Source of the DNA: Liolophura sinensis
Lineage: Eukaryota > Mollusca > Polyplacophora > Chitonida > Chitonidae
NCBI RefSeq assembly: GCF_032854445.1
Contig: NC_088300.1
Location: 55,526,984 to 55,590,983, forward strand
DNA length: 64,000 nt
Direction of reading: 5' to 3'
Shown: positions 14,601 through 26,100 of the stretch, one piece after another
How the letters are laid out: the number at the start of each line of letters is the position of its first letter
How positions within the stretch are numbered: the first letter of the stretch is position 1
Notes under the pieces: generated by a model
The model's database searches: none
The model's input: only the letters and a program-made list of their open reading frames with translations
What the model was told of the DNA's origin: nothing
Program-made: the position numbers and the translations under genes

Positions 14601-17525
14601 TTTTCCTTGTTGGGACAAACTTAATTGCTGGCAAAATACGCCGATGATATTCCTAGCATACATTTAGCTGCAGACGTACTATGTGGGTTTTTCTGTTGAT
14701 CGTGGTCAGTAGGTTATGTCATGTGAGAGAAACAAAATGAATGTTACAGGTCAACACAATTCCATGTTGTTTGATTGGTCAGCCTGAAAATCCCCAGGGG
14801 GGACAACACTATGCACACACAGTGAAATCGCTGGCGTATTTCTTCGCTATTATCTAAATAGCGAACAGCTAAAAACAAACAAAGACACACAAATATCAAA
14901 ACCTTAATAATTAGTACTCAGGCTTATATTATATACAAAGCTCAAAAACAGTAAGACTGATAAACGAGAACTGAAAGTACTTGCACTTGTCCAGACATCA
15001 CTTTCTGCAAAGGGAAGAATATCATGTACTGTGAGGCTATTATTACAAGATACAGACATTACCAGATATATATGTACATGTATACATTACCTCACATTTT
15101 TTCTGTTCTGTTTTACCCCCATTCTTCACACTTGAATTCAGAATGATAAAGATACTGACACTGGATTATACAGATTTCACTATATCAATGACACCGGCAA
15201 AATCAGTATGTCAGTTTGTGTGCACCAGGTTATTCTAGTCCTACATAGGTATGTGAGCCCCGAACACCAGAACCAATTCTGTTAAAAGATCTCTCAGTTG
15301 TTACTATGGCTGTCAAATGGATTATAGTTCTTCTTTGTGCTCCTCTTGGGCTACTCTCCAGAAACATCTGTACACATGGTGAGTATTAAGTTTTCAAACG
15401 CCAACATGTAAATCCATGGCTTGCTGAGCTGTCAGTTCTCAGTATTAAGTGACACAAAGTTGAGTCTCATGTAGGCCTACACCTGCAAAATGTTACTTCA
15501 GACAAAGTGCCCTCTATGAGCAAGTCCACCCTGTGGTCTGAAACCATTGTGGCTCTGGTAACCGTCACTTATTACACTTCAAACCCACATCCACCAATAA
15601 TGACAGTGGCTAGTCAAGAAAGGGCGGAGACTCCCAAGGAAAGTGTCAAAATAAGCAAAGTCCTGTCAGGTGTTCCATGGACGAGCAACCCTCAACGAAT
15701 GGTGTACAGGAAAGATAAGGCCTTCATAGTTAAATGGTTGACCCTGGATATGATCAATCAGCTATCCACCTAACCCCCAGGCCCACATACCTCCACTTTA
15801 TAATGTCACATTCATACTGCTAAAGTGGCCTTCACCAGACAATACAGCAGTATACGTCATCTTATTCAATGATTTACACATATTACAAATCAACCTCATG
15901 TTATGACTTGTCTGATCAGTTCTCATAGATCAGGCCATTATAAAGAGAATATTATATGTAACATCCTCATACAACAAAGTGAATTGGAGTCAGACATTTA
16001 AGCCAGCCATATGCTCATGAAATTTGAAACATGGATAATTCATTTTAAACTGTTCTGAGGTCTGGATAATATATTTGAAAATGCATACATGTATTAAATG
16101 TTATATGAAACTAAAGTAAAACACTAACATCCCCCCTCCACCCAACCCACTCCCCCCAAAAAACCTCTATCAAAATTTGTAGATCCTGTTAATGGAGGGT
16201 CAGCCAGGTTACTCCCAATAAATATTTGTTATGTTACTTAAGGGTTCAACACCGCTGTAGCGGTGTTTGTTGCGCATTCTTGGGATTTGAAAATGAAAAT
16301 CTATTCTACCCCCAAAATTGCAGAAAATGTGGCAAAAACTTCATATTTCATGCTGCCATTCTGTTTTACTCCCTCCACAGAGGTCATGCATTTTAGACTA
16401 ATAAATGGCCAGCTTAGGCCATGGCAGTTGACCTAGGTACGTCAAAGCGTATGTATGACGTCGTGTCTTTTTGTTGCATGAGATGGAAATGTAAAAGTTC
16501 ACTGTACATGTATTATGACATCTTGTCCCTAAGTTCAGATTTGAACGTCTTGAAACAAATGTTTCTTTTTCAACGTCTGTGTGTAAAATATAAAAAAATG
16601 TAAAAACAATAGTGATATTTATAAACTGTGTGAATTAACACTTTTATCACTTAAAGAAATTCCAATTGTTCACTTTTATATAAATTAGGAAGCAAATCCA
16701 ACAAGTAAACAACCTAGAATTCTTTTATTTGTAGACACAACAGCATGAAATGATATTACTTGGGGGAGTAGACATACCGGCCAATGTGTTGCGTGACACA
16801 CTCAATGTTGTTTGAAAGGTCATCTCTGTTCAATATCTATATTTGCACATTTGCAACTGACAGCAGGGTAGAATTTTATTTTACCTACTTCTCCCTAGAG
16901 TTTATAACAATCATGATATAATAAACTGTACAAAAACACTGTTCGCAAAAACAAAGAAATAAGTAACTAAGATCATCACAACATGATTACATAATTAAAC
17001 AATATCATATACAGTACAAGTAATAAAAAATATAATAACGTAATAAAATAATACTATTACATGTATTCTACAATAAAATAATGTAAAAATATGAAGTAAA
17101 TATCTCCATCTCACTGTTAATAGTGCATGGAAATGTTAAGGAAAAAAGTACATGACTGTTTGCATTACAATTTAAAATCTAAGAAAGAACTAAACACAGG
17201 TAGGTCGATATCTTTATAGTCTCAGAGAGAAACCAAACGTTGTTGCCTTGAATGATAATCCTGCACTTTTGTGGATAAAACAATTTGAGATCATATTTGG
17301 AGGGTCTGTATCTTGTGTGTAGTTGGAACATGATCAAATATCTGATTACTAGAGGTAAGTGTAAGATAGCAGCTATTTAAAGGAGTCTATCATGTCACTA
17401 ATAAAATGTTACCTATGTTTCAACTAAACTCTCCAGGCAGTCTAAACTGTTTTATTCATGCCATGGCAATATTCAAAGTAAAAGCATTCACTTGCATTCA
17501 TGCTCAATGTTTTTTAAAGTTTACA

Positions 17526-17616
<91 letters not shown>

Positions 17617-19514
17617 ACATACTTTTCAAGATGGCTTTGTTGCTAACTGCCAGCATATATATGACTTTCACACATCGCATGCACCCAGCAAGCAGATCTA
17701 AATGTATTCAGTACTCTGCAAGAGACTAGTCAGCTTTCCAAACATTTGCATACATGTCAGCGTCACAATATGTAGGCCATGCAAAATGTAATGCTAGGGT
17801 TGATGTATCAAGGAAGACAGCCCTTAGGGTAAATCCTATTTACAATAAGGTCTGTACATGTATGGCTATGTCATATAATGACAAGACAGCAACCTGTGGA
17901 TTATCGTGGGTTTCCCCTGGGCTCTGCCTGGTTTCCTGTCACCACCAGAATGCTGGCTATTGTGGTATAAGTGCGATATTCTTGAGTACAATGTACCACA
18001 CTAATGGAATAAATAAATAAGTGAATACATATTCAGAATGACAAATTATATTTCATTCTATCATAACTAATGGATCTGAATTTAATGTTGAATATGAAAT
18101 CAAACTATTTAAATTGTTTATAAACTATCATAGACGATCCATTTGGTGAATGTGTTGCTGTGTTGACAAAGATATGGATGTCTGCAAATAAAATGTGCTT
18201 CATGCAGCTGGTAATGTAGAGAAGCTTCCAGGGAGCTAAAATTATCCCCCCTTAATCCCCCTGAAATATGTCCTGCTTGAAACAATTATAAAAATTCCTT
18301 TGACCACATTCCTACACAATAAATGTAAGACCTGGAGTTTTACAAGGAAGTTTGTCTGGTAATTGAAGTTGAAAAACATATAAAATATAGTTATTATACA
18401 GCATCCTTATATGTTTAGAATATCATATAATATAATTAAATATTTTCGAAAGGCATCAGGAGCAATGTTGGGGCCACATTTCATATAGAACACACTTCAG
18501 GGCATACAGACCAAGGGCTACATCAAGGACAAAGTTATATCTTAAACTACATGGGCACATTCTGTTCACTGGGCCCACACACGAAAGCTCTAAGTTAGTT
18601 GTCTTTTACATGAAGCTTGCCTACAAAAAGTGTAGGCCATATTCTTTTCACGGGGATTACAGCACTTGAACATAATAAAATACTGAGCATGAGAAAGAAT
18701 CGTGAGAAGGAATATGACAACCAAATTAAATTAAATCAGTCCTTAAGGATCATGTGATAAGCTTAAAAAAATCTTTTCATTCTGTAGTTGTCATCTTGGA
18801 AACATTACAACAAATATAGGCTGCTAATGTCCAAGGTTTATCATTTAACTTCAAGCCACATTTAATAAAGTTCATCCCAGCAGTTCAGGAATGGCACAAA
18901 AACCATTACAGTCTGCTTTAATGGTATTTACACAGACAAACGAATATACACTGTCTAAAAATTGAAAATCCATCTCATTAACATAAAACAAGATTTGATG
19001 ATGACGGGTTCGCTGGTTTTGAAGGCACTGTGCAGATATGTGTACGGTTATTAATGAGGCGGGGCAGCAGAAACAGAATAATATTTTGTAATATATGATC
19101 ATGAATAATAATACCAATATTATTGCTACTGAGGTCATACAGTAGAAACACCAAGTATATAATATTTTACAATACATGATTATGAATAATAACAATTCTG
19201 TAATTAACAATAATAAATGATATGCTATATATACACTTAGCCCTTGGTTTAACTGTTGTTTATCTTTTAAATTTTACAATAGTGCTGCCTGTCGTCATAA
19301 GTGAAATATTCTTGAGTACAGTGTAAAATACCAAATAAATAAATAAATAAATGACTCTTAGATTTTTGTCTGTTTGTAGAAGGGTGGAATGGTGAAAATA
19401 AATAACGAAGAAAGCAGAAATGTGACAATTAGTGGAAACTACATACACTTTAACAACAGTGAGCACTTCGTGAAAACAGACACTACAATCAATGGCTTAC
19501 CTGTCTTCAGCCAT
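741..19514 (-). CDS. Lamin-type intermediate filament protein with lamin-tail domain (3' end not found in window)
   Basis: Fifteen coding exons can be joined with unbroken phase: 19501-19514, 12015-12926, 11692-11781, 9807-9992, 8955-9234, 8579-8704, 7995-8215, 7414-7646, 6214-6376, 4584-4659, 3586-3816, 2855-2945, 2606-2687, 1743-1915 and 741-838. They sum to 2976 nt, 992 codons, with no stop. Order: head of about 248 residues; helix-start motif (LNDRFSAYVQTVRRLGEE); coiled-coil rod of about 360 residues ending LKAEIEAFKVLLEDEEKR; Ser/Pro linker of about 130; lamin-tail domain of about 130; Pro-rich tail. The rod length fits the lamin/protostome long form, not the short vertebrate cytoplasmic form. 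The 126 and 221 nt exons match sizes familiar from intermediate-filament genes. No CaaX box is seen because the terminus was not found. It could be a cytoplasmic IF with a lamin tail or a divergent LMNTD-like protein; a classical nuclear lamin is less likely given the long head. Family assignment is firm, the subfamily is not. Confidence 0.9.
2855..4659 (-). CDS. Lamin-like gene, lamin-tail domain exons
   Basis: Exons 4584-4659, 3586-3816 and 2855-2945 encode an Ig-like lamin-tail domain. Recognisable landmarks in order: GDLKVLEVHQDGKYVRLMN; IGGYMIQQNVGGHPVAVYRF; LPAHQTLTVWSG; PPTDFVWKEHERWGTG; AVAWTTAAHRFTR. These line up with the strand pattern of the lamin A/B tail (GKYVRL, IGNW, YRFPP, TVWA, PPTDLVWK, W.TG). 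The domain in lamins binds DNA, chromatin and nuclear-envelope partners; here only the fold is inferred. A SINE remnant and a foldback element lie in the introns around these exons. Confidence 0.92.
3028..3252. repeat. Foldback (inverted-repeat) element in a lamin-like gene intron
   Basis: Left arm about 3028-3120 and right arm about 3175-3252 are imperfect reverse complements. The shared order of words is agcccaa, tttcaggg, cgagttca.gcagat, gagga.tctt.caaact, taaaagacgt. A spacer of about 55 nt separates them. The right arm lacks a small block present in the left arm. This has the form of a MITE-like or foldback element; no transposase is present and target duplications are not clear. Confidence 0.7.
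4021..4258 (-). mobile_element. tRNA-derived SINE, degraded, minus strand
   Basis: Shows the family's order as read on the plus strand: tail with cattttattggcc, the catttcacttatg core, the agcattatggtg block, the gcaggttactggcagac block, the gagctggacttgaac B-box region and a terminal aaggcccc. It is about 240 bp and inserted in a lamin-like gene intron. It is more diverged than the copies at 46929 and 61496. Confidence 0.8.
5641..6080. repeat. Degenerate ~30 bp tandem repeat in a lamin-like gene intron
   Basis: A loose repeat with core words ccaaacacctgatcaacca and gacaatatcc recurs roughly every 25-35 bp. Copies differ by many substitutions and small indels. No coding sense is seen. It lies between the exons at 4659 and 6214. 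Confidence 0.6.
7995..9992 (-). CDS. Lamin-like gene, rod exons 4-7 (coils 1B to 2B)
   Basis: Exons 9807-9992, 8955-9234, 8579-8704 and 7995-8215 encode continuous heptad-rich coiled coil; the preceding rod exon is 11692-11781. All junctions keep phase. The last exon carries the rod-end motif with KAEIEAFKVLLEDEEKR, comparable to the conserved helix-termination motif of intermediate filaments (family consensus around EIATYRKLLEGEE). The 126 nt exon 8579-8704 encodes exactly 42 residues. Exon 9807-9992 is followed on its donor side by decayed tandem copies of its own 3' end. Confidence 0.9.
9315..9806 (-). repeat. 94 bp tandem array copied from the 3' end of lamin-like exon 9807-9992 with its splice donor
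   Basis: About five copies (period 92-96) begin near 9315, 9409, 9503, 9599 and 9691 and run up to the true exon edge at 9806/9807. Each matches the last ~60 nt of the exon plus ~30 nt of intron, including tggttctccctggtcaac and the complement of the donor (ctcaccttt). The two distal copies are the most alike. On the sense strand copies contain stops or indels, so they do not look like usable exons, but AAAGGTGAG-type donors persist in several. Confidence 0.8.
10045..11592. repeat. 48/49 bp minisatellite, about 32 copies, in a lamin-like gene intron
   Basis: The unit contains gtctaacaagtttagcagac followed by one of two variants: ctactgacgagaagacgaca or ctactcatgagcaaaacca. The variants alternate in an irregular A-A-B type order, so there is a higher-order structure of roughly 145 bp. 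Copies in the middle are nearly identical; both ends are decayed. Open frames within it are repeat artefacts. Confidence 0.92.
12015..12926 (-). CDS. Lamin-like gene, exon 2: long head plus start of rod (coil 1A)
   Basis: Open for 303 codons between an ATAG acceptor and an AAG|GTGTGT donor. The first ~240 residues are low-complexity and acidic, rich in Ser, Glu and Pro, and include CIHCHL, a short Cys/His motif, and a Tyr/Pro/His-rich stretch. The final ~60 residues begin the rod (SQERVELQHLNDRFSAYV), which matches the helix-initiation motif of intermediate filaments. Heads of lamins are usually only about 30-40 residues, so this one is unusually long. The open frame continues upstream of 12926 to 13138, but that part is hydrophobic, unlike the rest, and reads as intron. 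Confidence 0.85.
15306..15773 (+). CDS. Possible two-exon gene for a small secreted protein, nested in a lamin-like gene intron
   Basis: Exon 1 (15306-15378) starts ATGGCTGTC and encodes MAVKWIIVLLCAPLGLLS, a convincing signal-peptide shape, then RNICTH. It ends CATG|GTGAGT in phase 1. A 123 bp intron ends ttacttcag|AC at 15501, and exon 2 (15502-15773) continues in the matching phase to a TAA. The product would be 114 residues, about 96 after cleavage, Thr/Ser/Lys/Val-rich with one Cys in the mature part. I recognise no family. A CCAAT word lies about 35 nt upstream of the ATG. Against it: no known homologue, a weakly protein-like second exon, and no proof of transcription. Confidence 0.3.
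17529..17614. repeat. (TA)n microsatellite, 86 bp
   Basis: Uninterrupted TA dinucleotides. The apparent IYIYIY protein in two plus-strand frames is a consequence of this repeat, not a gene. Confidence 0.98.
17886..18020 (+). mobile_element. SINE 3' fragment, plus strand
   Basis: Carries the 3' half of the family: gcaacctgtggat, tcgtgggtttcccctgggc, tggtttcctgtcaccacca, gcgatattcttgagtacaat and an aataaataaataa tail. The tRNA-like head is missing, as in a 5'-truncated insertion. Confidence 0.75.
19283..19352 (+). mobile_element. SINE 3'-end fragment
   Basis: Contains gtcataagtgaaatattc, ttgagtacagtgtaaaatac and an aaataaataaataaa tail, the last ~70 bp of the SINE family only. It lies about 150 bp from the proposed first coding exon of the lamin-like gene. 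Confidence 0.65.
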
Positions 19515-19541
19515 AACACTTCAGCAATTTAGGTCACCTGA
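19501..19541 (-). CDS. First coding exon of the lamin-like gene (14 nt coding)
   Basis: On the minus strand, ATGGCTGAAGACAG is followed at once by a GTAAGC donor. It ends in phase 2, which is exactly what the head exon at 12926 needs (its first base completes a codon). The joined N terminus reads MAEDRFSPVNEVTD. A candidate acceptor lies about 27 nt upstream of the ATG, so the exon probably carries a short 5' untranslated part. This is inference from phase and splice signals only; no cDNA supports it here. The coding part is 19501-19514. Confidence 0.55.
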
Positions 19542-21410
19542 TGTTCAAATGACAAAGTATCAGCCAGTGGTTATTCAGTTCATCAAACTTTGTGGAACAT
19601 AAAATGACAACACTGCATGCAGACATCTTCAGAATATGCCACCCAACAGCCTAATAATGACACACACACTTATCCGTCAAAACTGTGCTGGTATTTAACA
19701 ATGCATCTTGGCAACATTAACATACATGTACATCAATAATTAAAGAGCTAAATAGGGCTAAGTTAATTACCTACTGGCTAGTTTGAACTTACATTGCAGT
19801 CTTTCCTAATTGAGAGGAAGCAGCTTTGTTAGAAAGCAGGTCATACATGAGCTTCTATAGATTGATTTCTGAATGTTTCATGTAGATTGTCAGCATCATA
19901 ACTAGTACATAATATAGTTGTGGCGTGTTAAAGTATTTTGTGGGGTTATAATCCTTTACCATGTAACACTGACACATATCTACATTGTGCACTGAGACGA
20001 ACAGCTCATACGTGCAGAATGCAATGTCTCTGCCCAATAAGCCATATTCAACATCTGTGGACGTCTTGCCAGGTGTTTTTTTTTTTTTTTTTTGAGTAGT
20101 GGTAAAAGACTGCGAGAAGGACTTTCTGTTAGATTTCCAAGGGTGAAAATTCTGAGCTCCACCCTCAGACTACTTTACAATGGCTTATCCTCATAATTCA
20201 TTCCAACACAAACAATCAGCAGGTTATTTCGGGGCTCCGGGGGAAGATTAAAGATTTATCATCTAAAATCAGTTTATAGCTCTAAGAAGAACACTTCTGA
20301 GTTCACCAAACCAACAAATCAAGAAAAAACCGCCAACATTTCAGCACTCTGTTACTCGCAAAATCCTGAGACTTCCAAGGAATCAATATACAAATACTCC
20401 ACTTAATGGAACCTGCATTTGTTATTTTGCCATAATTGTGAATGCTTCACCTTCACACCACTTTCAAAACTTCATAAATCCATTTTCTCACAAATCACCA
20501 TGCAGGTACGTAACAATAGTTTTCAGCCTTAGCACGTACCGAAGTAGATGTCACTGTGCACTACCATCTTATCAAGACTCCTTTGTTAATGCATATGCTT
20601 GTTACTTTGCCAAGTTTGAAAAGTTGAGAAGTATCTTTTTCACATGCATATATGTATGGATTACAACTTGCCTTATACTGGTTTCCTTCATGCATAAAGT
20701 TGAACTCCATAGTATAAGTGAAAAACTCTCGAGTACAATGTTAAGGAACAATCAAATATATAAAATGCTAGTTAAGTGGTCCTCAACAATGTGGGACTGC
20801 CTCAACAGCAACATGATTGTTGTCAATGGCTTGTTGTCATCCAACCTGACCCAAGCCCCACAAAACACCATTCAGTACATAATCCAACTCCCATACTATG
20901 TCAAGATTATATTATTTGTACATATAAAATCATGATGAAATAATTGACCTCAAAATATCCATCCACTTTCTGTTTCATACACTTGCCATTTATATTTTTC
21001 GGATTATTAAATTGACATACTTTTCTGATAACTGATAATTGATATATCATCATCAATACCACTGTTATTTTAATTTTTATGCCAAATTTCAGATGTCAGT
21101 TGCACTAAGGAATGCACCATTTACAAAGTGAGGACGGGGACATTGAAAGTCATTTTAGAAATAATTTCTATTGATCTAATGCACTGTAAAAGTTATTCGT
21201 TGTGATCTCTTAACAAATAATTATGTTGAGATAAAGGTGTATCAAATTTGCAAGTGTAGGACTAGCTGTAGTGTCAGTATTAAACTTTGTAGGCCTAAGC
21301 ATGTTGGAGGACCTGATTAACGTGGTAGCATTCCCTCGCAAAAATAAGAGAAAGAATAATTAATTTAATGTTGTCAAGTTCCTGTCATGAATAAATTACT
21401 CACAGGCCTC

Positions 21411-22030
21411 AATGGTGACTGATGTCCTTTAACGCAGTTCTTGGTGTCGGACAAGACCATAACACATTCACCAAACACCCACTTCTCGCACCAACTGGTT
21501 TGTTGGCAGGTTACTAAGGGGTGGGGTCTAAAGCGGAAGTCCAAATCAGTAGCCAATCAGCAGATAGCGGGTAAAAGTGGCGGGAGGTCTTTGCTCGATC
21601 GTTGATTGCGTCTCTTGGACAGTCCTTAGACAAGAGCTGATGTGCATATGTATCACTTACATGATTCGGAAAAATATGAAAGATGCACGAAAATTACGTC
21701 TGACTACCTCTTTTTCCCAGCACCCAGCTCTTTCCTTTGGTCTTTGTCAACCTTAATCCCAAGTGCAACTCCATCATCCATGAATCAAATGCCTGCTTCA
21801 GCTAATTCATTGGTATAAAACAGCCTTTCTACAAAAGACCTAACCTCCGGATTGAACAGATTATACGACTTTACACTTATTTCTGGGTAGATATTTAGCC
21901 GAAAGTGAAGTCGACGTTTACCGGAAATCGAATGTTCAAACAAACGGGGTGCACATGGGAATGCGGAGATGTTAAGCCAATCACAAGACACCGTGGGACG
22001 ACGAAGGAAGCGTATCCAATTTTTGTGAAC
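21411..22030. promoter_or_regulatory. Candidate shared promoter interval between the lamin-like and RING genes
   Basis: GC- and CpG-richer than its surroundings. It contains CCAAT words at 21553 and 21977 and near 22016. On the minus strand a strong GGCCT|GTGAGT donor sits near 21410, with an open stretch upstream (MATDLDFRFRPHP start), so 21411 to about 21600 may be the 5' untranslated exon of the lamin-like gene. That open stretch ends in the wrong phase to join the next exons as protein. No TATA box is evident. Start sites are inferred, not shown. Confidence 0.35.
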
Positions 22031-23183
22031 GGTGTGTTTCCTCTTAGTTAAATGAACACCTGCTTATTTGCGTATATTTGCCTCAACCAAGTGATTTCCC
22101 TTATTTTTTTTAATTTGACTTTAATTTTTGTACAATAGTTTTACACAGGCTTACGAAAACTCGACAAACATCCTAGACACAGGTACCCTTCCTCTTTCCT
22201 CATGTGAAGACTATAGAATGTGCAATTTTCGTAAACGTTTTTAACAGTACACCCACAACTATAACCTAATCATTTTAAAGTTGAATGATGACGTTACAAG
22301 TTTTATCGTTAAAATAGAATGTCTAATTCAATTTTATGTGATCTTTAACTTTCATAACTAATGTAGAGTGATTCCAGCTTGTTGGGTTAGTTAATCACGC
22401 ACAGAAATCGAACTCAAGTCAGGACAAAATTACTTGTACTGATTTAGAGTGTTGGCCATCTCAGGTCTGTTAAATTAGATACACGATAAGTGTCTGAGGT
22501 GCGAGGCGTCAGAACTCTGGTACTACAGCTCGGAAGAAAAGCTAATTTATTGATAATGTCCACTTATAAAGTATTCAAGCAATTGTCGTAAAATATACAT
22601 AGCACACATCTGCCATTAGAAATCTCTTGATTCATGCATATTCATAGCTCAGAATTGCCTCAGACGTCAAAACTCTGATAACCGATTTGGCATGTCCACC
22701 TGAGATCTGTAAAATCATCTTTACACTCATTGTCACGGGGGTGTAGCAATATAGATAAGAAGTGAACAGGATTAAATATGGTGAACATGACTGGTCTGTT
22801 CTTGCACTTCTAAGCCACCACGAATATACTGACCAAAAATACCTATGTCATGGACATTTTAACTGAGTATGCGTGCAAAGTATTGTTTAACTTAGGGTAA
22901 AAGTGTAAATTTTGTTGCTAAGTAGTTAAAGTGCTTTTCATACTTTTACTTCTTTGTATTTTATATGATATGATAAAGTATATGGCATATAGGGTGGCTG
23001 GACTTGAGGGAATGTGCAAAGCAGTAGGAAAAACAGTATTCTGTATCTTTCAGAATGGACACCTCTGTCATTGAATGACATGCAATAGTTAATGTTATGT
23101 TAAAATTTATGAATGTAATCTGCAGGTAACCTTGTCTGTGATGATGAAACTTGAAAGTGATACAGCCTGGTAAGCTTGCAGAG

Positions 23184-26100
23184 ATGGAAGATTGGAAGAA
23201 TTCGCTTTCAGGGGGTACAACTCCTACCAGATCCTGTGGGGAAATTCTTGTGCCTGAGACACCAAGGTAAACCAGAGTGTCTTGGATTTGTTACATTGGC
23301 TCTGCCAGTACACTTTCAGTAGGACAAATAAAGGCCTTAAAATGATACTTTTGATGACATCACTTAGGTGTTTCTGATAAGAAATTAATTAAACTTCACA
23401 AAACTCTTTTAAGTTGTCCTATAAGTTGGATGATTTCAATCAATATCAAGCCAGATGTGTCACTCCAAAAGCTAAACTTTTGTGGAAAACTGTTAAATTA
23501 AGCATATTGTTACTAAACTACTTTGAAAATGTTTATGGCATTTGTACAGAGCTGATCATCTAGGCATTGTTTTCCTTCCTTTTCAGTCCTGTATTTAATG
23601 GAATCCATCAGAGCAAGATGAAAACATCCCCTCACTTTGGTGCCCATAGTAGAAAACCCCTGTATTTTGAGGAAATAAGTGGAAAATTTAATGCAGATAC
23701 TGAGCAGAAAGGGAAAGCTGCAGCCTCCAAAGAAATGAAAAGACAGTCTGCTTTTGAGAGGCTAAGAGCCATTCGTCAGAAGAAGAATCAAAAATCCCAG
23801 AAATCTGAAAGACCCATCACTTACAGCTCATGGCCTTCTGAGTCAGAGTCTGATACAGATTCTGATCACAACTCACCATTTTCAACACAACATGTGAGAA
23901 ATGATCGAAGACGAATTGGTGGTAAAAGTGAAATGCCAGAAACACTTCACAGAAGTGTGTTGGAGAATAGAAAAGGGAGTAGCACCTCAATAGACAGTCC
24001 ATTTTTGCCTTTAAGGAAGCGCATTAAAATCAGGCACCCTGAAGCTTCAGGAAGTAGCCAGGTTAATCCCTTAGATAATAACACTAATAGTAGGTGTCCA
24101 CCTGAAACTGATTGTGGCAAACTGGATGCCTCAAGCACAACAAAAGTTACCTCTCCTTGTCCCGATTTTATGTCTGCACGACAAGTCATGGAGGGCAGTG
24201 GCGTGGAAGAGGTAGCATTAAGCTCTTTCATAAGAGATAAAGACTCTGGAAAACTTTCATATCATAAAAGTCGGAATAAAGTTAAGGGTAAAGGGAAGTC
24301 TGCAAAGAAAGATCTGCCTACAGCAGAAAAAAGTCCCCAGAGTCATCTTGTGAAATGGTTACATCGCTGTGAAGATGATAGCTCAGAGGATTCTGATGTG
24401 GAGATTTTATCAGGATCACTGAATCACAGTAGACACAAACATTCTACAATACAACCCAAATCCAGCAAAGCAACAGATCTACAAGTTCATACCAAGAAAT
24501 TCTACAAAAATACAGCTGAATGCAAAGGTTCAGTCAACACAAAAACGAGAACAAATACCTCGAGGGAGCAACCCATGAAATCAACTTTTCGGAGTCAAGC
24601 AGGTTATATTTTAGATACTTCTCTTGTTTTATTACAGTATATGTTGAAGGCGCAAATAATTGTACTTCTTTTGTAGGTTAAAGAGGACATGACTTGTATA
24701 TTTCTTGTATCAATACAGGAGTTTTGAATGCTGTAGGCTTAAATATCAGTACTTAAAGACAAGTTAGGAAAGAAAATTGTGTTTATCTGTACTTGCACAA
24801 GGATAATATGATACGATCAGGATTCAGTCTTAGGGCAGACTGTTTTCCGAACTGTTACTCAAGAACGCTTATGTGACCAATCATAGTCATTGATATTGCA
24901 AATATGTTTATTATTATACACAATTAATTTGTGTATAATAATACTCAGTTGTAAGTCAAAGTCGCCAAATTCATGGTTTAATTGGTAAAATCAGTGTAAT
25001 CTAGTCCTGAATTTTTATCAGTGAACCACAAGATAAAATATCATTTCAATGAGAAATATTCCATTAAAAACTAGGACGAAATCAGTCAAGCAATATTAAT
25101 AAAAACACCCCATAAATATAACATACATGTATCTGTGTTTTACTTGTTCTTGAAACGTTATCAAATATGTACTTTCAAAAACTAGAATATCATAATTTGA
25201 ACTGTGAAAAAAATGGATTATTGCATAAAACCTGAAATTATCGAGGGTGACCTTTTTAGCCCACCGTACTTTGTAGGTTATGTCGTAGTGTCGGAGTGTA
25301 ATAACAGGGAAAGCAGTGTTAAACAAAATGTTAGGGGCGGTATCTTTATAGGTAATGCTGTTATTGAGATCAGTGTTTGCACACATGTACATGTAGAGCA
25401 CAATAACACGAGGGGAATATTCCATAGGTGATTCGGTGTGTACATATTTAATACTGTAAATGACTGAATTCCTGATGTAATGTGTTCTGTATTAGAATCA
25501 TGTTAAACAAAATGTTATGGGTGATATCTAAAAAAAAACTGCATTTATTGAGCTCAAGGTTTGCACACATGTAGAGCACAATAACACAAGAGGGATATTC
25601 CATCGTTGATAGGGTATGTGAATATTAAATACTGAAAATTACCTAATTCCTGACTTAGTGTGTTGTGTATTAGAATCAAAGCTAAACAAAATGTTAGGGG
25701 TGGTATCTCAAAAAGTATATCATGTTTTGATGTACGGTAAATGACCTAAAGTTTCGCATGTGAGTTACTGTTGTTTACTCTCACATGATCTGAGTTGGCA
25801 CAAGATGACAGAAAAGAGTGATTAGTCCAGAGCTGTTATCGCATTAGGAGTTCGCACAACACCATCACTGGCTTTATACATAAAATATTTTATGATTTCC
25901 TATACACAGTTTTGCCCACACGTGATTTACGTGTCGCCAGCGACAGATTATTGTTTTGCTTTTTGCCAGCAAAAATCATGTGATCGATGGATAGACGTGG
26001 AAATGTCGCGTCCTGTGATTGTAAGTGGCTTGTATCTGCGTGCAGATCAATCCAATCTGTATGACTAAAATTTCATCCTAGGGGGCTTGATTAAATATAA

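Larger units (their letters stand above)
12927..19500 (-). other. Large first coding intron of the lamin-like gene
   Basis: 6.6 kb between the 14 nt first coding exon and the head exon. It holds a possible nested plus-strand gene (15306-15773), a TA microsatellite (17529-17614) and two SINE fragments (17886-18020, 19283-19352). A short perfect hairpin sits at 16249-16266 (acaccgct/agcggtgt) and another at 14852-14874. Otherwise AT-rich with no supportable exons. Confidence 0.45.

Noticed and set aside
17406-17729. IYIYIY-containing open frames
   Set aside because: Created by the TA microsatellite.
21374-21556. 60-codon minus-strand frame (MATDLDFRFRPHP) as the lamin-like N terminus
   Set aside because: It ends in phase 0 at its GTGAGT donor, while the head exon needs phase 2; kept only as a possible noncoding first exon.
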